The position numbers and the translations under genes are program-made. From contig BJKQ01000018.1 in assembly GCA_006538405.1 (NCBI GenBank), positions 124,001 through 188,000 on the forward strand: a stretch of DNA of 64,000 nucleotides, given 5' to 3'. The notes beneath the pieces were generated by a model that saw only the letters and a list, made by a program, of their open reading frames with translations, was not told where the DNA came from and did not search any database. Shown here in pieces: positions 34,973-46,733 of the stretch. Source of the stretch: Hansfordia pulvinata. Lineage: Eukaryota > Ascomycota > Sordariomycetes > Xylariales. The stretch's first letter is position 1, and each line of letters opens with the position of its first letter.

Positions 34973-37237
34973 CTAGGCTATAGGAGTAGTAGGCAGAGAG
35001 ACGTGGCGATCGGATGTACATGCGATGGCAGGTAGCAAGCCACGCGGCCCGGGAAATAAGAAGCGGCCCGGGTAGAAACCTAACTTACCTATCGCAACAC
35101 CCAGAGGGGAAGAGCGACGAGGTCGTCGACCAGCGTCTCTGATACCAAGAATAGTCTGTGTCTCCAATATGTGCAGGCCCGGCCTCAGTCGTCGGGGACA
35201 TTATCGACGATGGGGGCGGATGGGGGTGGCGGCCAGCTCAGTCAGGCATGGACACGCACGCATGAGTACAGCTTGGTTAGGTACTTACATGTATGTAGGC
35301 ATGTTAACGAGCATGACGGGGTATGACAGGACAGGGGTCGGTGGGGGGTGGAGGGAGGGGTGGGCGTGCCTCGGATTGCTGGCAGCAAGTGAGTGCGGGT
35401 GTGGGCAGGGCGTGCGGTATGCGGTATGCGGGCAGATGGGTTCCAATCCATGTCGAGGGGGCGTGGCAGCAGTCGGCCCTGCCAGGCAGGACAGGCGTCC
35501 GCTGGGACCCGCGTGTAAGAGGGCCACGGGGGAAAGTGAGGCTCTGGTTTAGGGCTGGGTGGCTGGGCAGCGGAGCAGAGGGGACGGACGAGACGTTGAC
35601 AGGTCGGGTGGCCGCACGGTGACAAGGGCGAGTTGGCTCTGGTAGCTTTGCCCGGCGGCTGGCTATCGTACCCTTTGGAGCAGCGCAGTGTAACGGAGGG
35701 AGATGTAGGAGGAAGGGCGGTAGAGACTGAGGAGAAGAGAGCGGCAGGTTGAGAGACAGAGGCAGAATCTCCGGCAACCAGGCAGCCGGGCGAAGAGAGG
35801 GGCCGCGGCGGGAGAATGGCGACGGGCCGGGCCGGCGAGACAGACGGGATCAGACCGACGGACTGGCTGACACAGGCACAGGCACGGGCAGGCAGACAGG
35901 CAAACAGACATGCGATGAGAAATGGCCGGGCTGCAGGACTCGGGGGCGTCGGGTGGTTCGGTATGGGGAGCTCTACCTAAGGTAAGTAATGGCAAGTAAA
36001 TCATGATACCCACAGGCGGGACGGAAGCAAGGTTGTGTGAGGAGATGAGCCCGGCATGTCGAGGGTCATCAGACAGACAGGTGGCCGTTTGCCTCTGAAG
36101 ATGGAGATATATGCCGTCTGACAGCCAGAGTGTCTAACACGGATGCGTTGGGCATGGGATCGTGAAAGGTGCTGGATTCGGAGCGAGAAAGCTGGAGGCC
36201 GGAGGAACCTGCGCGCGAAGTAGAACTGACGGGGGCAACGGCAAACTCCGCTCGACTCTGCCATCGCCCCTCGCCCTGCTCTGGACCCTTGGACATCCCC
36301 GATTACTCATGACCCCAGGCGAACACCTCACGGGCGGTATTTGAGCATCTCCTCCCATTTGAATGCCTTCCAGTGGTTCGGGTTTCCAATTGTTGGGCCC
36401 GTGAATCCCGGCAGCCCAATCGCGCCTTCCTCGCCGGCACACAGACCAAACCCCCCCCTGGTGCCTTCCTCATCCGTGCCGAGCGGGCATCGCATCGCAT
36501 CGCATCGCAACGCATCGAATCATCTTCGCCTGCTTTCCGCTCCTCCTCCGGCTCTTCCATTCCTCCTCACCCCTCCTCTGCATCTCCACCCCATGCGCAC
36601 ACTTACACACTTGACCACACACTGGAACCCCGGCACGCAGCTCAACACGGACCAGATCCACCACCACCACCGCCGTCGCCGCCGCCTCCGCCTCCGTTTC
36701 TGCTGCTTGCCACAGCGAAAACACACCCCTGCTCCCCTCGGCCGGCCAGTGCTCAGCGTCGCTTTCCTCTTCGCCCTGCCCCTCGTCGCGTTGCACAAAC
36801 CGCCGCCCCGGCATCCCGTCCCTCCGCAAGCCACGTTGACTTCTGTTCTACGCCCGCAATCCGTGTCAGACAGCCAGCCACCCAGTCTTACCCTGCCCTG
36901 ACGCCGGCTACCGCGCCGCCCACCAGGGCCCAGGGCCTGGGCTGAGCAATTTGTCTGGCTGGATCAAACCACTGCCGACGACTTTCTTGCCTCCTCCTTG
37001 TCTGCTGTCGCAACCCGACGCTTCCCACTATGCCCTCATCTATGGCTTGACCGCCATCCACCCTCCCTCGCGCCGCTTCCCCTTCTACCTTCCTCTCTTC
37101 CTCGGCCCCTCCCCCCTTTGCCAAGGTGTCCTTCGATTGCGACTCCGGCGAAACTGGCTCGACCGTTCGAGCCATTGCTGTTGTTACCACCTGTTTACCC
37201 GCCCTCCTTTGCGTCACCACTCAGAGCTTGACTCAGC

Positions 37238-39105
37238 ATGACCGCCCCCAATAGTAGCAGCAAGGACGTTGATTGGAGACCCAACGCACACTCCCCTCAC
37301 AACAGACCGGCTCGAGATGCTAGGAAAAGTGGCAGCAGCGCCACCGCTAGCTCCGGTAGGAGCCCGAGACACAGCCATGCTGGATGCAACAGGGACAGGA
37401 ACAGGAACCTCGCCAAAGAGACGGTCGACCAAGCCGCCAACACAATGGGCCTCATGGTCCAGCAGCTCATCTCAGAACTCGTCTTTGCCCCCCGCGATCT
37501 TCTTCCGGGTCTGCGCCAGTATTACGCTGATTGCATCTTCGACCTTATCGCCCTGCGTGACGAGCCCGACCGCCCCAGGCTTCTTGAGGCCTTCCTTTTT
37601 CATGGGCCGCTCGGGATCCAGCAGGACGTTGATGCATGGTTCCGCAGCCAGCCTCCTGACCCTTTCCACGTGGCTCGCGCTTACAGCAGACGACCGAGCA
37701 GCACCGTTGGCGCCTCTTCTGCTCCCCATGGCACAGCTTCTGGGGGGAAAGCGGAATCGCCATTCGACCCCCAAAGAGATTCTTCACCTGGAGCAGCACC
37801 ACAGCCGAAAGACGAGCTCGAAGTGAAAAAGCACAGCGAAGTTGAACTTGAAAGTTCACACATGGGACACGTGACCAGAAATGACCAGGATAACGACGCC
37901 CAAGAGAGAGAAGAGAAAACGGCACGGGCACCTGCAACGGCACAATCATCTTCGCCGGCTCCTCTTACAAGCGACCAGGTCGAAAGCCTGATCGACGGGG
38001 TCCTCGTTCATCAAATCGTTGCCGCGGAGGCCATGGCTGACTTTTTCCGCCTACTCTTCCCTCCCATGGACGCATTGCCGGCAAAATGGGACCCTGATAA
38101 TTGTCTTCAGGAAGCATTGATGCGTGTTTTTAGTAAGTCACGCCGCTCTCATTCGATCGAAAGTGAACGCGACGTACCCGGGTGCAAAGGGTGTATTGAA
38201 ACTGGAAGCATTGAGCCGCCACTCGTGGCTTCTTCGCTTTATTCAAAAACAACTTCGTGTCTCAACAAAGATGTCGCGACTGCACCTGATACTCGTCTGA
38301 CAATCTAACAGGACGACAACTCCCGGCAACTGCCACTCATACTCAGCGCAATGTGGTTGACTATTTCCGGCATCGCTTTCTGGCCAAGTTGTACCCTCTG
38401 CGTCCACACATGGACGACTGCTGGTGGGTTGAGGCTATGGTTGTGGCCTTCGAAAGTGCGTGGCGCCTGACAGGCCACGAGCACACGAGCCGTGCCGACG
38501 AGTGTGACGTCGGCACAGGCAGAAGCAAAATTAGAGCCCTGAAAGACAGCGATCAAGCTTCCCACAAAGAGGGCAGCGCTTTCGAATCGAAGCCACACGA
38601 CCATGTTGAACTAATCATGGCACTCAAACGCGTAGCCTGTTGGCTACTACGATCGGAACCGCGGTTGCGTGCACGCGTCAAAGAGGGGGTTGTTAGCTGC
38701 GATGGCCAGCCCACGCTTCCAGTGGGGCCGGCTATTGTGGCAGACGAGGAAACGAGAAGGGCTGTTTTCGGAGACAGCCGCCAGCAGTGTATCAACGAGA
38801 ACGGCGACGAAGGTGCATCACACAGACGGACATCACCAGAAGTACAAGAAACACGGCAATGCTCGACATCGGAATCAGCCGCTACCGCAAGACAACACTC
38901 ATCCAACAACAGCAGGCCCATCGATGTGGCGAGGTGGAATTACTGGAAGACTCGTTATACGACTCTCGTCTCCCGCCTGGAATTCACTCCAGACTCGGAT
39001 GTGTACCGTGGCTGCGTGCGGATGGAGAGGATCTCGGATCCCGGGTTGCCCCCTGCTACTGCTGACCCCAGCAATGCTTCTATCGCCACTGTCGCCGCCA
39101 GCTGA
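37238..39105 (+). CDS. Orphan protein A, function unknown (possible paralogue of the 40811 gene)
   Basis: Exon 37238-38132, intron 38133-38311 (GTAAGT donor, TCTAACAG end, 179 nt), exon 38312-39105; 562 residues. The splice restores a smooth frame (ALMRVF-RRQLPATATHTQRN). The ATG follows a C/T-rich leader. The N-tail is disordered; a helical segment follows (MGLMVQQLISELVFAPRDLL, LRQYYADCIFDLIALRDEPD, AFLFHGPLGIQQDVDAWF). Then come a charged linker, a second globular part (VLVHQIVAAEAMADFFRLLF, WDPDNCLQEAL, DYFRHRFLAKLYPLRPHMDD) and a C-terminal RWNYWKTRYTTLVSRLEF. No signal peptide, membrane segment or known catalytic motif. The RWN(Y/W)W...LVS end also occurs in the next gene. Reading through the intron gives a 356-residue product, so retention could make a short form. 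Confidence 0.6.
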
Positions 39106-40810
39106 AGCACGGCGAAGGAATGACTCTTACGACCGAGAGAATGCGTTGCTGGACTAGGGCTCATGATAGTGAGCCAAGGCCGTGGCGAACCGAAGAACAG
39201 GCGGAATGAGCTTCGGACACCACAGATCATCCGTGGCCAAGTTTCAGAATATGACAGGGATGATATTATCCTGGTTCGCAGTATCACAGAGACGCAGGTG
39301 CGCTCATTGGCCTCATTCGGAGAGCAAGTTTCCTGGCCACGCCAGAATCCACCAACAGCTGTGCCGGATTTATCGGACAAGCATATTATGGCCACGCGAC
39401 TTACAAGAATAACGGCAATATACTCATCTGAACAGTGAAAACTGTACCACCGGCGCTACCCAGTCTTGCATACTACGCCCAACGCGTCGAAGTGAAAGGC
39501 TTCCAATCGATTTGCTGCGCTCTTGTCGACGCAGACGGTCTATTGAGCCAAAATAGGAGTCGGAAACAGGAGAGCCATATCATACCAATCTCTGACTGTT
39601 TTTATATCTGCGTGCCGTGCGTGCCCAGTACGCGCAATTGCCGTGCGTCATCTCGACCTTCTGCCGGGCCTCAATCCAACCTGCTGCAGGTGTGGAGCGA
39701 CGCCACATGGACCTGTGCAGAAACAGGCGGAAACAGGCAAATCACTGGTATCCGTGCCGTGGGTTTCTCGAGATGATGGTTATTCGACTGGCTCAAGCGG
39801 CAATTGACCGTCAACACTAGTACTCCAGCAATAACTTGTTGCCGGACGTCTGAGAAGCTGCCACTGTACATTCTGTCCACTTTAGTAACCCATGCCGGGT
39901 GCACAGCTCTGTCCCTGTCGTCTCAACCAGAGGAACCACACCGGGCCTCTCGGCGACAGCTCAATAGCACAAAGGCAACCGCTGTGGTACTGCCGAATCC
40001 GACACCTCGTACCTCGTGATTCCTTCATGTGCAGCGTCTTGAGGATATATGGCGAGACGCGCGTGCGAATGAGGGACGACGGGCTGTGCCCCCGCCGCGT
40101 TGGAAAGAGAGGACGACGCCGGGCGCACGCGCAGGACCAGCGAGTCGATCGAGTTTGCAAGTCGATGTGGCCGTTAGGTACTCCCCAGTTCTACCAACCC
40201 TACCTAAGGTAACCAAGGCCAGACCCGCAGTCCCGACCCGACAACTGCGGCATGGCAGGAGCAGCGGCTTGTTACCCAGGCTTGATGTGTACCAAAAGGT
40301 GTGCGAAGGCTCCCCCGATGCAGGCAGCTGCGCCGACTGAGTGGGACACTTAGGTAAGGTATGCAGTGCTTGCAGCCCAATCAAGGAAGCAGTGAAGCAA
40401 TCGGAAAAGAGATCAGGAAAGTCCTCGCAGAAGGGAAGGAACCAACAGTGAACAAACGCACCTTTCAAACCCGACAGATGGATGTTTACCAACTCATCAG
40501 GGGCTTTTTCATTTTGCATTCTGTACGCGAGACAGCCATCTGCCTCTGCCTGGCTTACTCCCAACTTCATCACAAATATCATGTAATGCTTTACGTCGAC
40601 ACGAGACAGCCATATCATCATACTAAGCTCAAAGTCTCATTTCGCAAGTCGCGAGCGTGTTGATAGCGCCTCATCGCCCGTCATAGCCAAGTCCGAGTCA
40701 CACTTGCTTTCGCGGCTCGCCTGCCTCACGCGCCCGCCTCTTCTCAGACCCGCACGACAGCGAACGCGAGATGCCCGCTCGAACCGCAGGCCGGAACAGC
40801 GTCGCCCACC
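39106..40810. other. 1.7-kb intergenic region
   Basis: No supportable gene. Contains TACCTAAGGTA at 40201-40211 and a related ACTTAGGTAAGGTA at about 40348. The last about 100 bp are C-rich and end in the favourable context cccaccATG of the next gene. Confidence 0.5.
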
Positions 40811-41979
40811 ATGTCGGATGACGAGCTCGGCGATGGCGCAGCCTCAGTCCAGGAGGGGGAGGTGGAGATGGTGGAAGTGGCGGAAACGTCGCCGATGCCG
40901 ACAGAGCTCACACCGCATCAAGCCACCTCTGCTGTATACCAGCGAGTGATAGAACTGACACAAAGGACTGTCGAGGAACGCACGAGCCTGTTTGAGGCCA
41001 TGGCCGACAAGCCTGAGGATGAGTGTGAAGTGTTGATGGAGGCCGCAGTCGACAGGCTTGAGCAGGAACGCACGAGGCTGGTAGAGGCCGTGGGCGTGTT
41101 GGTGGACAGTGGTCACATGCGCCTCCAACACCTCCTCACCAGCGGCTTTTTGTGCAGCGCCGTCCTCCCCGTCCGATACGACAGCACGCACAGACATGAT
41201 CAGATGCAATCGGCGTGCCACTTCGTCGTGGAGCTGGGCGCTCGACTCGGCGAAACTGCGTTCTCGAACGCATTGCATGCCGCGCTCGGAGACGCTTATC
41301 GTGAGTTTCACCGCCGTTGTTCCTCGAGACGCCGGGAAAGACTGACGTCAAGCCCCGAATCGCCAGTCAGGGCCCTAGATGACCGCGAATGCCACTACTT
41401 GCTCACCTTCCATACGTTTGTACAGGCTTTGTTTCTCAGGATGGACTTGGAACCCATCTTTTTTGTATGGGCGATGCGGGATGCGCTCGAGGTGGAACTG
41501 GCACCTAGCGAGCTGGAGCCGGTGCCGGTGCCGGTCGAGGTGGAGGCAGCGCCGGGCGGGCAAGAGGCGGCGCCGGGCGGGCAAGAGGCAGCGCCGGGCG
41601 GGCAAGAGGCAGCGCCAGGCGGGTTAAGGTTGAAAAAGACACGCCGGCGTGGCGGAGGATGCAAGCAGCGTTCGACTGGGTGCGGACACATGGGATCTTG
41701 CTGAAGATGGCGTTCAAAAAGTGGCTGGGACCGTCGAATCTGGTAGCGAGGATTCTCCTAGACCAGCCCGGGGCGCTCTGGGAGTCGGAGCTCGTACGAC
41801 GACAAGGCGGCGACAGGCCAGACGGAGGCAGAACACCGGTTGTGACGGCCGACAGATGGAATTGGTGGGTTGCGCGGCTCGAAGTGTTGGTGTCGAAAGA
41901 CCCAGACTTTGCTGAGTTGCCGGGAATGATGGGACGGATTCAACCGATGCAGGACTGGATGCGGACGAGGCTGAAATAG
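40811..41979 (+). CDS. Orphan protein B with EAAPGGQ tandem repeat; one-base frame break
   Basis: An acidic N-terminus (MSDDELGDGAASVQEGEVEM) is followed by helical segments with a loose internal repeat (VEERTSLFEAMAD, then LEQERTRLVEAVGV). Next come SACHFVVELGARLGETAFSN, HYLLTFHTFVQALFLRMDLE, four EAAPGGQ heptads (41543-41626), then a break. The frame resumes one base off as KVEKDTPAWRRMQAAFDW...RWNWWVARLEVLVSKDPDF and ends at 41979. One added G in the GGG run before TTAAG (41621-41623) joins both parts as GGVKVEKD, giving about 389 residues, or 367 if the in-frame GTGAGT..CTGAC..CCAG intron 41301-41366 is removed. The C-terminal RWNWW...LVS motif resembles the end of orphan A, 1.7 kb upstream. 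Function unknown; sequencing error, pseudogene or unusual splicing all remain possible. Confidence 0.5.
41543..41626 (+). repeat. 21-bp coding minisatellite, four units (EAAPGGQ)
   Basis: Units start at 41543, 41564, 41585 and 41606. The first three are nearly identical; the fourth diverges at its end (GGGTTA). The array encodes a Gly/Pro-rich linker between the two halves of orphan B and sits directly before the frame break. Confidence 0.9.
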
Positions 41980-44900
41980 CCGGCCCTCTGACAGCCAGAG
42001 CCCGTGGGGATCGAGTCTGTCCAAGGCGACCCACGGGCACAGCGAAAAGGAGAGAGACTTGCGTCGTCGTCGACAAGAGCCTCAGGCGCACCGACGGGCA
42101 GAGACGGAGACCACTGAAAGGCTGTGCTGCAAGCCGAGCATACGCGCTGTGAGTGGCAATGTTGGATAGATGTGCGAGAAACGACGGCCGCGAAGCCAGA
42201 GTGAAGGGTGGTTCACGATGCGGGCGGTCACGGAGATGATTCGAGACTCGTGCCAATTAATTTACTCCAAGCGTCTGCTGACACCAGCGTTTACATCCAG
42301 TCCATCGTTCAAGGTCAAGTACAAGATGCGACCCAGGCGCCTCGAACGCGACGTGAGTCTCTTTCCGTGAGGTTCTCGTACATCCCTCACCACTCACATT
42401 GTATATTGTGTGGGAGGCGCGGAGGCTTCCCTGCCGGCTCCCGCTATTGTTGGCAAGTGCGCGATCGCGGGCGGTGGACGGAACCGACGCCGAGTCTGTC
42501 GGCCCGCGTTGGCCCGCACCTTCCCGGCCGATCGACCAGCGACATGTGCATCGCCCGGCCTTGTTCGTGCCTGCGTCACCCATAGGTTAAGGTCCATGTA
42601 CTCGTGCCTACCTTCATGGCCATGGGTACCTTCCATTCGACACTTTAATCACACTGCATTCTAAGGCTCAATGCACGTGGTATGTGGCTACCTAGGTACC
42701 TGCTAGGTAAGGTATGCTGGGCAGACGTTCCTGGGCCGTAACCCTTCAACTCGATCGTACCGGCACACACATAGCCGCGGTCAAGAACTGGACCAGAGGC
42801 AATATCCCAAGAGTCAGCTGCGCATCTCGACTCGGCGGCCAGGCGAATTGGATCGAAGCGAATGGTCAAGGCGGGTCCGTCCATGGGGGGCCAGTGTCGG
42901 ACCGTCTGATGTGGGGGATACTTGAGAGATACTTGCACGAGGCCGAGGTTACCCGCGGCAAGCTGTTTGCTCCCCGAGTCATCAGCCATTGATCTGCTGG
43001 GAGAACAACTCCAAGCGCATTCGTGGTTACCTAGGTAGGTATGAGGGGGCTGATGGCGATTCTGCCCGCCATCGTGCTTCTTCATCCTCTCAGCTCCCAG
43101 GCCGAACTCAGACGAGCAGTCGTCGAGAATGGGAAGAAGTGACGGCGGAAATGACATTCAGGCACATGTATGGATGGTATGCGGGCGGCTTGCTTATCAG
43201 ATACGCAACGACGGAAACATCCACGCGTAGCATCTGCGAGTACCTACTCGTCCATACGAGTAAAAAGGTTGTAATATCAAACACACTGAAGCTTCTGACA
43301 GTGTCAGAACCTGGCAAGCTTTGGTACACAAAGATATCCCCAGAGGTGGCTAGCCCCCTCAACTTTTCCCGGGCCGCTGGTAGACACCTGTACGAGTATG
43401 CATTCCTCTCCGGCGCGAGTCAGTCGACGTGTATTCGCCTTTGTGTGCTCATTCGCACGCCTAGTTCGAGTCATGCCTGGAAGTCATTTCACAGGTACGG
43501 TCAAAAGTCCACTTTGGGGCAGCGCGTCCATTCGGTTCTATTTGACTCGGATCTGACGGACCTGATTTGAGGCAGAAGCCCCTGCACCCAGCAGACGTAC
43601 GTCGGGTACCGAGCACATCCCCGTGCTCGTATCCATCCCTCCCTGGGTGAGCTGGTAAGCGGCAAGCCCGGTCGGACCTAACAGGTAATTGGTAATGCAG
43701 GTAGTACTCCGTAGGTCGACTGAAATCACGCAGCCTTCCAAGATCGAGTGGGGGAACCTTCCTTTTGTCTCCGGAGACAGTACCGGCTGCGTACATTCCA
43801 GTCGTGTCTTGCGAATGGCAAGTCGTTATGCGCCCAAGGTGGCGCTGGCATGACATGGCAGCGTCGCGCAGGTACGGGCCACTACCGCGACCCGTCACTG
43901 GACTCTGCGAGTGCTTTGGAGTCGTACCTGCTCTCGTCGGGCCCAACTCCCCCTCCAATCACGCACGCGGCTCTCATTGCCCCGTACATGTACTTGTGCC
44001 TTTGGGCTGGCACGACCTTCCAGCAAGTACCTCACTATGTACTCATGGACCTCACTTTGCTGGATGACTGGGCCAGGCCGTGATAATTCTGGACCCCCCC
44101 TCGCCCCATCGCCGTGCACGGTTTTTCTCCCTTCCCCCCTTCTCGCCGGCCGTTCACCTCAAGTACCTGACCTACATCGCTTTCCCCCCATTCCACCCAT
44201 CGGAGGTTGCAGTGTTGAAGGTTGTCGTTGAGACGGTTCGAAGAAGCTGCTGCTGCTGCTGAAGAAGACGACGACGACGACGACGACGACGAAGAAGAGA
44301 AAGCAGAAACAAAGAAGGCCAATCGAACCAAGTCGCCCGAAGGGTCCTCCCGCTAAATCTGCTCCCGGCTTTGCATCGCATTCATCGCATCGCATCGCTC
44401 CGCATCGCTTTGCCTTGCCTGCATCACCACTGCTTCCTCACGCCATCCGGGTACCAGGTTCGCCATCGCACCCTTCCATCAAGGTATGTATATCGCAACT
44501 CTCTTTTCTCTGTCTGCTCGAGCGCCCCGGTGCTTGCATCCTTGGCCCTGCGTCAAACCGTCTGCATACTACGCGATCGCCTCGGGACGGACGGTGCTCC
44601 ATCAGATTACATCCCCGCCCGCTCGTCCCGCGTATTCCACCCCCGCCCTCATTGCCGCCGCCGCCGCCGCCGCCGCCCGGACTTTGAGGCCCCCGCCAGC
44701 TGCTATCGCGCACCCGATCGCATCACTGTCACCTATCAAGACATATCTTCGTCGGCGTCGCCGTCCACATTCTTGCCCATGGCCATGTCACACCTGAAGA
44801 TCGAGGGCGGGTAGCGCTGGCCCATCGCGCATGCAGTAGCATTGCATCTCTGTGCGACACGCCGCGCTGCCAGCCCGCTTCGACCCGACGCCGCGGCCGC

Positions 44901-45997
44901 CAGCCTTGACAGTGAGCTTCCGCAATGCGACGTTGGCTGTTCACTGTCGCACACTCACCCTTATGGGACTTCCTTATGAGGCCTGCCTGATGCACTGCCT
45001 CGACCTGCGCCGTTGCCGCGGCTGGCTTTCACACGGCGTCTTTCTATCACACTGCGCGACTACCTCACACATACGCCACGGTCGCATGTTCGATGCCATC
45101 TCTATCGGACCTTCATCTTGGCCAGGCAGCTTGTATCTGCGACTGCTGGTCTCGCCGCTTCGTTGCGCCAAGCTGCGCACCGTGGCCGTCGCCTGCCCCT
45201 TGACTTGGGCCCAAGAACACTTGCTGTCGGTACGACATCGACTGCAAGTGGACAAGTCCATGTCAGGTTGGAAGTCTGCCGCCAACCGTCGAAGTATCTG
45301 GGCTTCCGCGTCACCGCCCGCAAGCCGTTCAGCTCGGGTCAACGCATCCTTGATCTACGACAGCAGCTGAACCACCTGGACACCGGCCATGTGTTCTCGC
45401 TTGCTACGTCGCCGAGTCTTACGTTCTCGCAAGGCTTGCTGTCATTTTACTTCTGTGCGACTTTGCTCTTGCTCACGACTGCCTGCGGGCCAGTCATGCC
45501 CCCAATCATTCGACCTGTCGCATTCCCAGCGCATCCGTCCGTGGCTGGCGAAATAACCAGACGTCTCCGAATCTTGGCTCGTCTTGTGCGACCCCATGGC
45601 AAGCGGCCACGTGCAGCCCCGGCACATCATAAAGTCGCCGACCCGCACTTTTCTCCCCCCCTCATCAAATCGTCAACATAGGGTCCACGCGCAAGAAGAC
45701 AGGAGCACCCAACGGGCGTTGAGATATCAAAGCAACAAACGCTGCGACAATCGCGAACGAGTTTGGGACTCGGCGCAGGCAAGACTAAGAGCTGATCACC
45801 CATCACCAGCTTGGCTTGAGCCTGGTGCCTGGCACACATTTTCGCTTCTATTGCCTTCGCCTTGGCCGCTTGCCGAGATAGCCCGGCACAATCGGTTCAG
45901 CAAAAACAGGCACAGACCAAATTAACAGACATTACACCGTTTTCACCGCCGCTCGAGCTCGTCGTTTCATGCGAGATTGCATCGCTAACAAAGCACC
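41980..45997. other. 4.0-kb intergenic region and Byr3 leader
   Basis: No supportable gene. TACCTAGGTA palindromes lie at 42689-42698 and 43028-43037, and TACTCGT...ACGAGTA at 43245-43262. CTG and ACG triplets occur at about 44252-44292 and GCATC pentamers at about 44380-44410. From about 44100 the DNA is C/T-rich and includes a GTATGT donor at about 44484, so much of 44.1-45.99 kb may be a long, spliced 5' leader of the zinc-knuckle gene. Open frames of up to 222 codons (45013-45681) lack domains. Confidence 0.45.
43245..43262. repeat. Inverted repeat TACTCGT-CCAT-ACGAGTA
   Basis: Perfect 7-bp arms with a 4-nt loop. A further TACGAGTA lies at 43391-43398. Confidence 0.8.
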
Positions 45998-46733
45998 ATG
46001 CAGTTCTTCGGATATCCACCCAACATGTCTTCGCTCTCTCGGCGTGCTTGCTACAAATGTGGCAATGTCGGCCACTACGCTGAAGTGTGCTCTTCCGCGG
46101 AGCGCCTCTGCTACAACTGCAAGCAGCCTGGTAAGCGACCTCTGGCCCACACAAGAAGCACACCATCACTGACATCACCACCCAGGCCACGAGTCCAACC
46201 AGTGCCCTCTCCCGCGCACCACTGAGGCCAAGCAGTGCTACCACTGCCAGGGCCTTGGCCACGTGCAGGCCGACTGCCCGACTCTGCGTCTGACCGGCGC
46301 CGGCGCTGGCGGCGGCAGGTGCTACAACTGCGGCCAGCCGGGACACCTTGCCCGATCCTGCCCCGCTCCGGCCGGCATCCCCATGGGCCGCGGTGCTCCT
46401 CCTGTCCCCCGCGGCGCTTTTGGCGGATACGGGCGCGGTGGGTTTGCTGGCGGACCTCGTCCTGCCACCTGCTACAAGTGTGGAGGCCCGAACCACTTTG
46501 CCCGGGACTGCCAGGCCCAGGCCATGAAGTGCTATGCCTGCGGTAAGCTTGGCCACATCTCCCGCGACTGCACGGCTCCCAACGGCGGCCCTCTCAACAC
46601 CGCCGGCAAGACCTGCTACGGCTGCGGCGAGGCAGGCCACATTTCGCGCGACTGCCCCCAGAAGGCTGCTCCCGGCGAGATTCCCACCGACGTCGACATG
46701 CCGCCGGCTGCTGCCATTCCTCCCGTTGCTTAA
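45998..46733 (+). CDS. byr3: CCHC zinc-knuckle nucleic-acid-binding protein (Byr3/Gis2/CNBP family)
   Basis: Exons 45998-46130 and 46186-46733 (GTAAGC donor, CACTGAC branch, CCCAG acceptor) give 226 residues. Seven CX2CX4HX4C knuckles run in order: CYKCGNVGHYAEVC, CYNCKQPGHESNQC (spanning the splice), CYHCQGLGHVQADC, CYNCGQPGHLARSC, CYKCGGPNHFARDC, CYACGKLGHISRDC, CYGCGEAGHISRDC. An RGG-like Gly/Arg/Pro linker (about residues 118-146) separates knuckles 4 and 5. The family binds single-stranded nucleic acid and mRNA, acts in translation and stress granules, and suppresses Ras-pathway defects in fission yeast. The start at 45998 is the first ATG (caccATGc); the ATG at 46025 (MSSLSRRACYKCG) is a credible alternative removing nine residues. 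Confidence 0.95.

Larger units (their letters stand above)
33105..37237. other. 4.1-kb intergenic region
   Basis: SomA 3' UTR, then non-coding DNA with a GGTA tetramer array, a perfect TACTCGTAG inverted repeat, TACCTAAGGTA at 35974-35984, and a GCATC pentamer run (about 36488-36515). The last about 700 bp before 37238 are C/T-rich and probably form the leader of the next gene. No domain-bearing frame. Confidence 0.55.

Noticed and set aside
36373..36945. 190-codon plus-strand frame
   Set aside because: His/Pro/Ser-rich translation of the C-rich promoter and GCATC repeats before orphan A.
41301..41370. GTGAGT..GTCAG intron ending at 41370 in orphan B
   Set aside because: It leads straight to a stop codon. 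The acceptor at 41366 keeps the frame and is kept as a possible 66-nt intron instead.
42989..43570. 193-codon plus-strand frame
   Set aside because: Contains the TACTCGT inverted repeat and palindromes; no coding signature.
45013..45681. 222-codon plus-strand frame upstream of the Byr3 gene
   Set aside because: Lies in the C/T-rich probable leader; no family resemblance or conserved motif.
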